Shown: positions 48,163 through 56,443 of the stretch, piece after piece
Layout: every line of letters begins with the position of its first letter
Position numbering within the stretch: the stretch's first letter is position 1
Notes under the pieces: generated by a model
The model's database searches: none
Told to the model about the DNA's origin: nothing
The model's input: the letters and a program-made list of their open reading frames with translations, nothing else
Translations under genes and position numbers: made by a program
NCBI GenBank assembly: GCA_020073265.1
Contig: JAIQFN010000062.1
Coordinates: forward strand, 1 to 64,000
Length of the DNA stretch: 64,000 bases
Source: Terriglobia bacterium
GTDB lineage: Bacteria; Acidobacteriota; Terriglobia; Bryobacterales; Bryobacteraceae
Reading direction: 5' to 3'

Positions 48163-49479
48163 ATGAAGATCTGCCTCGCGATGGCGGTTGTGCTGGCGAC
48201 AACCATGCTGATGCCGGCGCCCGCTCTCTCGCAGCCGGGGCCATCGCAAGCGACTGCTTCCGCACCAACCAGCGAGCAGAAAGAGACGCCGCGTCAATAC
48301 TCCCTGCCTCCCGGCAAATTGGAAAAAGCCATTGAGTATTCGCAGGCGCGCTACTGGCTGCACTTCGCCGGATCGGTGTGGGGTATCGCGGTGCTGGCGC
48401 TCATCCTGGCCAGCGGAGTCTCGGCCCGGTTGCGCGATTGGGCCGAAGCCGCCTCGCGACGCCGCTTCGTGCAGGCGCTGATTTTCGTTCCGCTGCTGGT
48501 GCTGGCCAACGACATCCTGGAGCTTCCGCTCGGAATCTACGGGCAGCACCTGGAGCTGAAGTTCGAGCAGTCCGTTCAGAGCTGGCCCTCCTGGTTCTGG
48601 GACTGGAGCAAGGAAGAACTGCTCAGCTTCCTGCTGGCGATCCTGCTGGCATTGATCCTCTACGCGGTGATCCGCCGCAGCGCGCGCCGCTGGTGGCTGT
48701 ACTTCTGGCTGTCAGCGCTTCCGATTCTTTTCGTCGTGATGTTCCTGGAGCCTTATGTCATCGAGCCGCTGTTTTACAAGTTCGAACCGCTCGCCGCGAA
48801 GCACCAGGCCCTGGTGGACGAACTGGAACGAGTGGTGGCGCGCGGCGGCCTCTCCATTCCGCCCTCGCGCATGTTCGAAATGAAGGCCAGCGAAAAGCTG
48901 AACTCGCTGAACGCGTATGTATCGGGCTTCGGCGCATCCAAGCGCGTGGTGGTGTGGGACACGACGCTCGACCGGCTGACGACGCCCGAAATTCTATTCG
49001 TCTTCGGCCACGAGATGGGACACTACGTGCTGGGCCATGTTCGCGACACGCTCATCTTTCTGGCGCTGCTGGTGCTGGCGCTGCTGTATATCGGCTATCA
49101 CGGATTGAACCGGATGCTTCGCCGCTGGGGGGCGAGCTGGCGCATCCGCGATGCGGCCGACTGGGCCTCGCTCCCGGCGCTGCTGCTGCTGTTCAGCATC
49201 TTCAGCTTTCTGACCGAACCTCTGATCAACGCTTACAGCCGCAACCAGGAGCACCAGGCCGACGTCTACGGGCTCGAGGTGGTCCACGGAATCATTCCGA
49301 ACTCGAGGGCAGTGGCCATGCACTCGTTCCAGGTGCTGGGCGAAGTGGATCTGGACGAACCCCATCCGAACCGGTTCATCGAATTTTGGATGTACTCGCA
49401 TCCGTCCACGTCGGAACGGATGGCCTTCACCGACGGCTACGACCCCTGGTCGGGCGGGGCGCCCCGCTACGTGAAATAA
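48163..49479 (+). CDS. M48-family (Ste24/CAAX prenyl protease 1-like) metalloprotease
   Basis: A 438-residue integral-membrane zinc protease. A signal or first membrane segment (1-22) and several further segments resemble the Ste24 N-terminal domain (YWLHFAGSVWGIAVLALILA, FVPLLVLANDILELPLGIYG). The zinc site is HEMGH at 283-287, preceded by FVFG, with the third ligand Glu in NQEHQADVYGLE. The CAAX-type relatives cleave near membranes; in bacteria they probably act in membrane protein quality control. The start ATG 48163 precedes the signal; the frame is open upstream but antisense to the divergent gene. Confidence 0.88.
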   Translation: MKICLAMAVVLATTMLMPAPALSQPGPSQATASAPTSEQKETPRQYSLPPGKLEKAIEYSQARYWLHFAGSVWGIAVLALILASGVSARLRDWAEAASRRRFVQALIFVPLLVLANDILELPLGIYGQHLELKFEQSVQSWPSWFWDWSKEELLSFLLAILLALILYAVIRRSARRWWLYFWLSALPILFVVMFLEPYVIEPLFYKFEPLAAKHQALVDELERVVARGGLSIPPSRMFEMKASEKLNSLNAYVSGFGASKRVVVWDTTLDRLTTPEILFVFGHEMGHYVLGHVRDTLIFLALLVLALLYIGYHGLNRMLRRWGASWRIRDAADWASLPALLLLFSIFSFLTEPLINAYSRNQEHQADVYGLEVVHGIIPNSRAVAMHSFQVLGEVDLDEPHPNRFIEFWMYSHPSTSERMAFTDGYDPWSGGAPRYVK

Positions 49480-49505
49480 TAGCTTGCTATAGTTGAAGTA
49501 CGCCG

Positions 49506-49517
49506 CAACCGCGGTTG
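49506..49517. promoter_or_regulatory. 12-base palindrome before the metal-uptake cluster
   Basis: CAACCGCGGTTG is a perfect palindrome 33 bases before the first gene of the cluster. A metalloregulator site is conceivable, but the element is short, GC-rich and does not match a Zur, Fur or MntR box that I know. Confidence 0.25.
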
Positions 49518-49549
49518 TCAATGAATAGAGCCAGGCGCCTTTCACCGCG

Positions 49550-49795
49550 ATGCTCGCGCTGTGCGCGTTGCTGGTGGTGATCACCGTCTCGGGGATGCCC
49601 GGGCACGGCCACGATTACAACAGCGCTCGCCCGTGCGACATCTGCCACAGCGGGCATATGCCCTGTCTGCAGCCGGCCGGCGAAATTCAGTTGCCCGTCG
49701 CGATGCCGGTGATCTGGCATCGGGTCCAGGAGAGCATCGATCTCGGCCTGGACTGCGCATTCATCCTCCGTTCGCCGCGCGCTCCTCCTGTCTAA
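49550..49795 (+). CDS. small exported Cys/His-rich peptide
   Basis: An 81-residue protein with a signal-like N-terminus (MLALCALLVVITVSG) and a metal-binding-looking centre GHGHDYNSARPCDICHSGHM followed by PC: two HxH/CxxC units within 25 residues. It may be a DUF2946-type protein, an uncertain match. It precedes an outer-membrane protein and ZnuA/ZnuB-like genes on the same strand, so a role in binding or sensing transition metal in the periplasm is plausible. No clear ribosome site is visible, lowering confidence. Confidence 0.5.
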   Translation: MLALCALLVVITVSGMPGHGHDYNSARPCDICHSGHMPCLQPAGEIQLPVAMPVIWHRVQESIDLGLDCAFILRSPRAPPV

Positions 49796-49902
49796 AACCT
49801 TTCGGTTCGTAATTGACTTGTTGGAAGGCTAGATCCCCATGCAAGCCGGGTTTCGCCTTCCGGGTTTTACTTGCAAGTGCCACGAAAGCACAGGAGTAAT
49901 TC

Positions 49903-51213
49903 ATGCTGAAAGGAATCAGAATTCCGGTATTTGCCCTGGTGCTGGCGACTTTCGGCTCGCTGGCGGCTGCGGCACAAAGCTCGGCCGAGTTGTTAGCGCG
50001 CTTCAAGGCCATGGAGGACCGCATCAAAGCGCTGGAAGCCGAGGTCCAGGAATTGAAGGGGCAGCAGGCAGCTACCACTGCCGCGTTGACGGCCGCGGCG
50101 CCAGCCACACCCACACCCGCGCCTGCTGTCGCTTTGGCGGAAACAGCGACGTCGCAGACGCCGCAGGCCTTGGGCGGCGCCGGTCCAGCCGCGGCCAAGG
50201 TGCTCAATCCCGACATCGCGGTCATCGGAGATTTCCTGGGCGCCGCCGGCAATGGCACAAGCCGGCCGACGCCGGCGCTCGAGATGCACGAAAGCGAAGT
50301 CGCGTTCCAGGCCATTCTCGATCCGTACGCACGGGCCGACTTCTTCCTGACCTTCGGCGAACACGGCGTGGATCTGGAGGAAGGCTTCCTGACCTTTCCC
50401 GCGCTGCCCGGCCATCTGGAGTTGCGGGTAGGCAAGATGCGCGCCGCGTTTGGAAAGGTGAACACCTTGCACAATCACGTGCTGCCTTGGGCCGATCGCC
50501 CGCTGATGACTCAAAACCTGGTGGGCGGCGAAGACGGCATCGATGACGCGGGCCTGGCGCTCAGCCGGATCTTCGCCGGCCCCAAGGACACTTTCTTTGA
50601 AGGCACCGCGCAACTGTTTCACGGAGAGGTGGAGAACCTGTTCCACGCCTATCGCCGCAGCGACGTCTCCACGGTGGACCACTTGCGCGCCTATCGCGAC
50701 ATTACTGAATCCACCAACCTGGACTTGGGCGTCTCTTATTCCAGGGGGCATTCGGTGTGGAGTCCGGCGGTGATCGACCAGCTCTATGGCGTTGACGCGA
50801 CCGTGCGTTGGAAGCCGCTGCGGCGGTCCATCTATCATTCCTTTGTCGGCCGCAGCGAGTTTACCTGGAGCCGCCTGGACTTTCCGGGCCGGACGTTCAC
50901 TCCATTCGGCTACTACGTGTCCGGCGATTATCAGTTCGCGCGGCGCTGGTTCCTGGGCGGACGCTTCGACCGTTCCGAACGTCTGGGCAACTGGTTCACG
51001 GTCGACGGCGACATCTTCGGGACACCGGATCTCAGCGACCTTTCGCTGCACCAGGACACGGGCGGCTCGTTGGTCCTGACTTATTGGCCCAGCGAGTTCA
51101 GCCAGATCCGCGGCCAGCTCCGCCGCACGCTGTATGGCGGCAGCCAGACCGCCAACGAGTTGCTGTTCCAGTTCCAGTTTTCGATCGGCGCCCATGGCGC
51201 GCATCCGTTTTAG
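49903..51213 (+). CDS. outer-membrane beta-barrel protein with coiled-coil N-terminus
   Basis: A 436-residue exported protein: signal (1-24), a short coiled coil (SAELLARFKAMEDRIKALEA), an Ala/Pro/Thr linker, then a barrel-like region of alternating strands (VGKMRAAFGKVNTLHNHVLP, FTPFGYYVSGDYQFARRWFL) ending in Phe (GAHGAHPF), a typical outer-membrane sorting signal. It resembles uncharacterised porins found beside zinc ABC transporters. An AGGAG site precedes ATG 49903. Metal-binding genes follow 12-21 bases later, so it may admit metal or metallophore through the outer membrane. Confidence 0.72.
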   Translation: MLKGIRIPVFALVLATFGSLAAAAQSSAELLARFKAMEDRIKALEAEVQELKGQQAATTAALTAAAPATPTPAPAVALAETATSQTPQALGGAGPAAAKVLNPDIAVIGDFLGAAGNGTSRPTPALEMHESEVAFQAILDPYARADFFLTFGEHGVDLEEGFLTFPALPGHLELRVGKMRAAFGKVNTLHNHVLPWADRPLMTQNLVGGEDGIDDAGLALSRIFAGPKDTFFEGTAQLFHGEVENLFHAYRRSDVSTVDHLRAYRDITESTNLDLGVSYSRGHSVWSPAVIDQLYGVDATVRWKPLRRSIYHSFVGRSEFTWSRLDFPGRTFTPFGYYVSGDYQFARRWFLGGRFDRSERLGNWFTVDGDIFGTPDLSDLSLHQDTGGSLVLTYWPSEFSQIRGQLRRTLYGGSQTANELLFQFQFSIGAHGAHPF

Positions 51214-51234
51214 CTGAGCGAGGGTATGAATTTT

Positions 51235-52161
51235 ATGAAGATTTCACGAAGTTTTCTGCTGTTGCCGGTTCTCGCGCTAGCCGCGAGCGGCCTGTCGCAA
51301 GCCGCCGGAAAGATCAACGTCGTCACGGCCACGCAGGACCTGGCGGCGTTGGCCGCCGAAGTGGGCGGCGACCACATCAGCGTGGAGGCCATCGCCAAAG
51401 GCTATCAGGATCCCCATTTCGTGGAGCCCAAGCCCAGCTTTCTGCTGAAGCTGCAGCGAGCGGATCTGCTGGCGGTGGTCGGCTTGCAGCTCGAGATCGG
51501 CTGGCTGCCCCCGCTGGTTACGCAGAGCGGGAATTCGAAGATCCAGGTGGGCGCCGGCGGCTACCTGGACATCTCGCAGTTCTGCCAGATCCTGGAGATC
51601 CCCACCGGGCAGGTCACGCGCGCCATGGGCGACGTGCATCCGCTCGGCAATCCGCACTACTGGCTGGATCCGGAGAATGGCCGGCGCATCGCCAAGGCGT
51701 TTCAAAACAAGTTCTCGGAGATGCGGCCTTCCGACGCCGCTTACTTCGCCCAGCGCTACGCCGATTTCGACCAGCGTCTGGCAGCGGCGGAGAAACGCTG
51801 GGAGGCCGCCATGGCGCCGTATCGCGGGCGTAAGGTAGTCACCTATCACCGCTCCTTGCCGAACTTCTGCGAGCGCTTCGGCCTGGTGGTGGTGGACTAC
51901 ATCGAGCCGCGGCCCGGCATTCCACCCACGCCCGCCCACACGCTGGAGGTGATCAACACCATGAAGCGCGACAACATCAAGCTGATCCTGGTGGAGCCGT
52001 ACTTCGATTTGCGCACTCCCAATTCCATCGCGCAGGCCACCGGCGGGACCGTGGCGGTCATGCTGCCGTCGGTGGGCGGCGTGAAGGAAGTGACCAACTA
52101 TTTCGAGCTGTTCGATTACGATATCAACCTATTGACCAGCGCTTTCGCCAAGGTGAAATAA
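51235..52161 (+). CDS. metal ABC transporter substrate-binding protein (ZnuA-like)
   Basis: A 308-residue periplasmic binding protein with a signal (1-23) and cluster 9 features: INVVTATQDLAALAAEVGGD, YQDPHFVEPKPSFLLKLQRA with the first His ligand, GNPHYWLDPENGRRIAKAFQ with the second, VTYHRSLPNFCERFGL with the third, and KLILVEPYFD with the fourth acidic ligand. The His-rich loop of true ZnuA is absent, so Zn or Mn are both possible. ATG 51235 has a well-spaced GAGGG site; ATG 51226 is too close to it. Confidence 0.88.
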   Translation: MKISRSFLLLPVLALAASGLSQAAGKINVVTATQDLAALAAEVGGDHISVEAIAKGYQDPHFVEPKPSFLLKLQRADLLAVVGLQLEIGWLPPLVTQSGNSKIQVGAGGYLDISQFCQILEIPTGQVTRAMGDVHPLGNPHYWLDPENGRRIAKAFQNKFSEMRPSDAAYFAQRYADFDQRLAAAEKRWEAAMAPYRGRKVVTYHRSLPNFCERFGLVVVDYIEPRPGIPPTPAHTLEVINTMKRDNIKLILVEPYFDLRTPNSIAQATGGTVAVMLPSVGGVKEVTNYFELFDYDINLLTSAFAKVK

Positions 52162-52168
52162 GGACCAC

Positions 52169-52993
52169 ATGGACACTTTTCACTTCCTGCTGGCTCCTTT
52201 CGTCGCGAGTCTGATACTGACCGGCATTCACGCTTATCTGGGCGTTCACGTGGTAGAGCGCGGCGTGGTGTTTGTGGATCTGTCGCTCGCGCAGATCGCC
52301 GCGCTGGGCACCACGGTCGCGGTGCTGTACGGATTCGATCCGCACGGGCGCGGCTCCTACTGGACCAGCCTGGCCTTCACCTTCCTGGGCGCGGCGGTCT
52401 TTTCGACCGTCAAAGCGCGCCGCACCCGGATTCCACAAGAAGCCATCATCGGGATCAGTTACGCGGTCGCGTCGGCCGCGGCCATTCTAGCCATGAGCAA
52501 GTCCGTCGAGCAAACCGAGCACCTCAAGGAGATGCTGGTGGGCAACATTCTCACCGTTTCCTGGCAGGAGGTGCGCACCACTGCGTTGGTTTACGGCGCG
52601 ATCGGCCTGTTTCACTGGGCGCTGCGCAAAAAATTTCTGTTGATTTCGCTCGATCCGGATAAAGCCGAAGAGCAGGGGCTCTCGGTGCGCTTCTGGGACT
52701 TCCTGTTTTACGCTTCGTTCGGATTCGTGGTGACGTCCTCGGTTGCGATCGCCGGCGTGCTGCTGGTGTTCTGCTATCTGATCGTGCCGTCGGTGGGCGC
52801 CATGCTGTTTGCTCAAAAAATCGGCGCGCGCCTGGCCATCGGCTGGACCATGGGCACGCTGGTTTCCGCGCTAGGCGTGTTCCTGTCGCTCGAGATCGAC
52901 TTGCCCACCGGCGCCACTATCGTCTGCACCTTCGGCGTGGTTCTGATGCTGATGGCCCTGTTCCGGGTAATGTTCAAGCGCGCTGCGGCTTGA
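52169..52993 (+). CDS. metal ABC transporter permease (ZnuB-like)
   Basis: A 274-residue ABC-3 family permease with about eight membrane segments: FHFLLAPFVASLILTGIHAY, VERGVVFVDLSLAQIAALGT, the coupling-helix region around EEQGLSVRFWDFLFYASFGF, and SVAIAGVLLVFCYLIVPSVG. It lies 7 bases after the binding-protein gene. No ATP-binding subunit gene follows: the next gene is a peptidase, so the transporter must borrow an ATPase encoded elsewhere. Confidence 0.9.
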   Translation: MDTFHFLLAPFVASLILTGIHAYLGVHVVERGVVFVDLSLAQIAALGTTVAVLYGFDPHGRGSYWTSLAFTFLGAAVFSTVKARRTRIPQEAIIGISYAVASAAAILAMSKSVEQTEHLKEMLVGNILTVSWQEVRTTALVYGAIGLFHWALRKKFLLISLDPDKAEEQGLSVRFWDFLFYASFGFVVTSSVAIAGVLLVFCYLIVPSVGAMLFAQKIGARLAIGWTMGTLVSALGVFLSLEIDLPTGATIVCTFGVVLMLMALFRVMFKRAAA

Positions 52994-53069
52994 TCCACGA
53001 GCACGTTTCCCGTTTTGTTTTGAGGCTTTCACCCGAGGGACTTTTCGCGCCCGAGACCTTAGCATCGGG

Positions 53070-54287
53070 ATGGTGGGTCCCCTTCTCTTTTTCCTGGCAG
53101 CTCTGACGGTGCGCGAAGGCCAGACTCCATTGCGGTCCGGCTGCGCCGCGGGCGACGCCGTGATCGCCAATCTCGCGGCGGGCACGCCGGTGGAGATCCG
53201 CTTCCGGCTGGCGGACGGCGGGGACTGCATCAAGGTTGCCGCGAGCGTCGACAACAAAGATGTAGTGGGATACGTTTCGGGTTCGGCGCTGGCCGGCCTG
53301 GACGGATTCGAGCAGGAGCGGTCGTCGGCTCGGACGACCGATCCCACAGCCGCGCTGACACCGATGGAGGCCGAAGCGCGCAGGATGGTGATCCAAACGG
53401 GCGACCCCAAGCTGGATCGCGCCTCGCAGCTCTTGGCGTCGAATCAACCCGAGCAGGCGCTGGATGTACTCCGGCCCGAACGCTACCGCAAAGACGCGAA
53501 CGTGCTGCTGCTGGCGGGACTGGCGGCGTATCGCATGGACCGGCTGGATAGCGCGCTCGACTACTGGAAGCAGTCGCTCGAACTGGCGCCCAACGATTCG
53601 CTCACGCAGATCTACGCGCGGGTGAAGCGGGAAGCTGAATCGGGCCGAGCGGGCGAGAGACTGCTGGGCATGCACATCGCGTTGCGCTACGAACGCGAGA
53701 CGATCTCGGTGGAGACCGCGCGCGCGATTCTCGGAACGCTGGATGCGGAATACAGCCGCATCTCGGCGCAGATGGGATGTTCCACACGCGAGCGAATCGT
53801 CGCCGTGGTCGAGGATCGCGATACGTATCTCCGCAGCACCGGAGCCGCAGAGTGGAGCGGCGGCTGGTACGACGGCCGCATCCACATGGCCTGGACCGGG
53901 GAGAAGGAAGTGGGGCCGCAGATGCGCCGAGGCCTGGCGCACGAGCTGGTGCACGCCTGCCTGACCAGCATTCCCGCCGGGGCAACTCCGTGGCCGGCAT
54001 GGCTTCAGGAAGGGCTGGCTCAAAAACTTTCGGGCGACCAGCTTGCGCCGCAAACTCGCGAGCAACTGCGGCAGCGCGCGCAAGCGCACCAAGTCCCGCG
54101 ACTCGAGGAGCTGCATCCGGATTGGTCGCGGCTGAGCGCGGAACAAGCGCGCACGGCTTATAGCTTGGCGCTGGCCGCCGCCGACGCGCTGTATGATGGC
54201 GACCCGAACGGCCTGCGCAACATCCTGCGCAATCCACAGAGTCTCGGACAAGTGACCGCGGATCTGGACAAGAAGCTGGGTTTCTAG
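53070..54287 (+). CDS. exported peptidase-MA-like metalloprotease with TPR and SH3-like regions
   Basis: A 405-residue protein with a short signal (1-13), an SH3-like N-terminal domain (about 20-78: GDCIKVAASVDNKDVVGYVS), a TPR-like helical region (110-185: EQALDVLRPERYRKDANVLL) and a gluzincin domain with HELVH at 291-295 and Glu314 in WLQEGLAQ, the expected zinc ligands and catalytic Glu. Peptidase MA proteins act on unknown envelope substrates. It is encoded 76 bases after the ZnuB-like gene, a loose linkage. Intergenic repeat copy 3 follows its stop. Confidence 0.8.
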   Translation: MVGPLLFFLAALTVREGQTPLRSGCAAGDAVIANLAAGTPVEIRFRLADGGDCIKVAASVDNKDVVGYVSGSALAGLDGFEQERSSARTTDPTAALTPMEAEARRMVIQTGDPKLDRASQLLASNQPEQALDVLRPERYRKDANVLLLAGLAAYRMDRLDSALDYWKQSLELAPNDSLTQIYARVKREAESGRAGERLLGMHIALRYERETISVETARAILGTLDAEYSRISAQMGCSTRERIVAVVEDRDTYLRSTGAAEWSGGWYDGRIHMAWTGEKEVGPQMRRGLAHELVHACLTSIPAGATPWPAWLQEGLAQKLSGDQLAPQTREQLRQRAQAHQVPRLEELHPDWSRLSAEQARTAYSLALAAADALYDGDPNGLRNILRNPQSLGQVTADLDKKLGF

Positions 54288-54316
54288 CTAAGCCTTTTTC
54301 AGACCGCCGAGGGTTC

Positions 54317-54358
54317 GCCGGGCAGAAGCCCGGCTGCGGCCAAGATTGGCCGCCCCAC
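54317..54358. repeat. two-hairpin intergenic repeat, copy 3 (inverted)
   Basis: The hairpins GCCGGGC/GCCCGGC and GCGGCCA/TGGCCGC are followed by CCCCAC. Compared with copies 1 and 2 both stems carry paired substitutions that keep perfect pairing, showing selection for the structure. It lies 75 bases before the ribBA-like gene. Confidence 0.78.
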
Positions 54359-54432
54359 CATACAGGCGACGAAGGCGTCCGCGTCGCGCTTGCTATCCTG
54401 ATATTTCAAGACATTGTCTATAGGACGACTGG

Positions 54433-55512
54433 ATGCCGTTTTCTTCCATCCCTGAGGCCATCGACGATTTCCGCGCCGGCCGCATGCTGGTGATCGTCGA
54501 CGACGAAGACCGCGAAAACGAGGGCGATCTGACGGTCGCGGCCGAGAAGGTCACCCCCGAAATCATCAACTTCATGGCCAAGCACGCGCGCGGGTTGATC
54601 TGCCTGCCGATGGACGGCGAGATCTGCGACGCGTTGAACCTGCCGCCCATGTCGTCGAAGAACACCTCGCGATTCGGTACGGCGTTCTGCGAGTCGATCG
54701 AAGCCGCCGAAGGGGTCACCACAGGAATTTCGGCGGCCGACCGCGCCCGCACCATCCAGGCGGCCATCGATCCGCGCAGCAAGCCGAGCGATCTGGCGCG
54801 GCCGGGCCACGTGTTTCCGCTGCGGGCGCGCGAAGGCGGCGTACTGGTCCGCGCCGGCCAGACCGAAGCCGTGGTGGACCTGGCGCGCCTGGCGGGACTC
54901 CGGCCGGGCGGCGTCATCTGCGAAATCATGAACGACGACGGGTCCATGGCCCGCGTCGCGCAGCTCAAGGAATTCTGCGATCAACACAAGCTCCGTATGA
55001 TCTCGGTGGCCGACCTGATCCGCTACCGTCTGCAGACCGAGCGCTTCGTCCAGCGCCAATCGGAAGCGTGCCTCAGAACCGAGTTCGGCGATTTCAAGAC
55101 CATCGTGTACGCCAGCGCCATCGTGCCGGAGCAGCACCTGGCCCTGGTGCACGGCGAACTCAGCGGGCGCGAAAACGTGCTGGTGCGCATGCACTCGCAT
55201 TGCATCTACGGCGACGTGTTCGGGTCGGTGGCGTGCGAGTGCCACAAGGTGATCCGGAAATCGCTCCAGCGCATCGCCGAGGAGGGCGCCGGCGTGCTGG
55301 TCTACCTGCACCAGACCGGTCCGGGCTTTCGCGATCACGGCGGCCCGACGACTCCGGACAGCCAGCGCCGCCTGCAGCACGAAAGCGGCATCGGCGCGCA
55401 GATCCTTTCGGACCTGGGACTGCACACCATCCGGCTGCTGACCAATCATCCGCGCAAGGTGGTGGGCCTGGACGCCTACGGGATCGAGATCGTCGAGCAG
55501 GTTCCGGTTTAA
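54433..55512 (+). CDS. RibBA homologue with degenerate GTP cyclohydrolase II domain
   Basis: A 359-residue protein (typical RibBA is about 400). Residues 1-200 match 3,4-dihydroxy-2-butanone-4-phosphate synthase: DDEDRENEGDL at 23-33, GLICLPM, SRFGTAF, GVTTGISAADRART, GHVFPL with His126. The usual RxGHTEA metal-ligand His is replaced by Gln143 (RAGQTEAVVDL). Residues 205-359 resemble GTP cyclohydrolase II and keep the zinc cysteines C257, C268 and C270, but the EGRxIGL loop reads TGPGFRD, about 25 residues are missing, and the catalytic Asp-x-Arg segment reads RRLQHES. Riboflavin-precursor activity by the N-terminal half is uncertain; cyclohydrolase activity is unlikely. Confidence 0.85.
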   Translation: MPFSSIPEAIDDFRAGRMLVIVDDEDRENEGDLTVAAEKVTPEIINFMAKHARGLICLPMDGEICDALNLPPMSSKNTSRFGTAFCESIEAAEGVTTGISAADRARTIQAAIDPRSKPSDLARPGHVFPLRAREGGVLVRAGQTEAVVDLARLAGLRPGGVICEIMNDDGSMARVAQLKEFCDQHKLRMISVADLIRYRLQTERFVQRQSEACLRTEFGDFKTIVYASAIVPEQHLALVHGELSGRENVLVRMHSHCIYGDVFGSVACECHKVIRKSLQRIAEEGAGVLVYLHQTGPGFRDHGGPTTPDSQRRLQHESGIGAQILSDLGLHTIRLLTNHPRKVVGLDAYGIEIVEQVPV

Positions 55513-55635
55513 GCTGTCAAGAAAAAATCGCGTTGCTCGTTTGACTGAGTATTGTCATCAGGCCTGAGACGGCGGAGCCGTTTGTAAGTCTTTCGACGAC
55601 ATCTCAAGAGGACAATAGCGTGGTCGACAAAATGG

Positions 55636-55989
55636 CTAGTGGCCAGCCTTCTCTTTTGCTGTTTTGGCGTCACGGATCACATTCGCTACCTGGGAAGGCG
55701 TCAATCCAAGTTGCTCAATAAGAAAACGTGCTGTCTTCATGATGAGCTCGTTGCGGCGTTCCTCTTCGGTAGGAGGGGGCTTCTTCAAGTGGCCGGACTT
55801 CCGCAAACATGTTTCGCATTCGTTCAGGAGTGGCTCATTGATTGTTGTTGCGGAACCCCTTCGTTTGTCTAACGGCAACGGTTGTCCGCATAGCGCTACA
55901 TCTCCACACCATTGAGTCGGATCAAATCTGGCGAGATGGGCTTTCCGCCCACCTTTCAACATAATGCGCCAGTAGCGTGGCGTCTGCAT
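55636..55989 (-). CDS. hypothetical protein, Cys-rich
   Basis: A 117-residue soluble protein with two Cys pairs, WCGDVALCGQ and NECETCLRKSG, that could form a zinc site, and a C-terminal helical part, LIMKTARFLIEQLGLTPSQV then Lys-rich. It is isolated in a stretch with lower GC than its surroundings, on the opposite strand to both flanking genes. No family is recognised. Coding potential looks reasonable but no operon partner supports it. Confidence 0.45.
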   Translation of the reverse strand: MQTPRYWRIMLKGGRKAHLARFDPTQWCGDVALCGQPLPLDKRRGSATTINEPLLNECETCLRKSGHLKKPPPTEEERRNELIMKTARFLIEQLGLTPSQVANVIRDAKTAKEKAGH

Positions 55990-56052
55990 CAGATTCAGCT
56001 AGCCTTCGGGACTTGTTCCGCCTTAAGTTATTCCGATCCGATGGCGCCGAAG

Positions 56053-56274
56053 TCAGGCTAATGAAAGCGTCACTCGACCGAGCCTGGACGAAGGTCGCCT
56101 GAAAATCCCCTCCTGAATCAAGGCATGTACAAGACGTGCTGGAACAGATTGACAACAGTCAAATCCACGGGTTATGCGGTACGGAGCGATAAGCAGGAAA
56201 GGGCTCTCCTTCTCGCAATCGCCATTCAGTTTGTATCCTCGCCGCAGTAGTTGTCGCAGAGATGTGTCGTTCAT
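56053..56274 (-). CDS. small hypothetical protein
   Basis: A 73-residue peptide, NDTSLRQLLRRGYKLNGDCE, LLIAPYRITRGFDCCQSV and ARLVHALIQEGIFRRPSSR. The mix of a basic helix and short strands is like many small phage- or island-borne proteins, but no family is recognised. It lies in the same lower-GC patch as the 117-residue gene and runs in the same direction, 63 bases upstream of it. Translation is uncertain. Confidence 0.3.
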   Translation of the reverse strand: MNDTSLRQLLRRGYKLNGDCEKESPFLLIAPYRITRGFDCCQSVPARLVHALIQEGIFRRPSSRLGRVTLSLA

Positions 56275-56443
56275 TGTCCTACTGGTCTAATGCTAACACC
56301 ACCCCCTGAGCATGGCTCAGTCGTCACGTAATGTTATTTGCCGAATTCTGCTTTGTCCACACGCTACCAGGGCTTCCGCAGAGACCTTTACCGAGAAGGA
56401 ACTTTCCCCGTGCTACGCTCGTAATGTCGGCAGAGAGGTTTAC

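Noticed and set aside
49479-49490. Short palindrome ATAGCTTGCTAT at the protease stop codon
   Set aside because: It is short, overlaps a stop codon and lacks a T-run or relation to a promoter, so chance is an adequate explanation.
54288-54432. An FMN riboswitch before the ribBA-like gene
   Set aside because: The conserved FMN aptamer motifs are not visible; the gap is mostly intergenic repeat copy 3.
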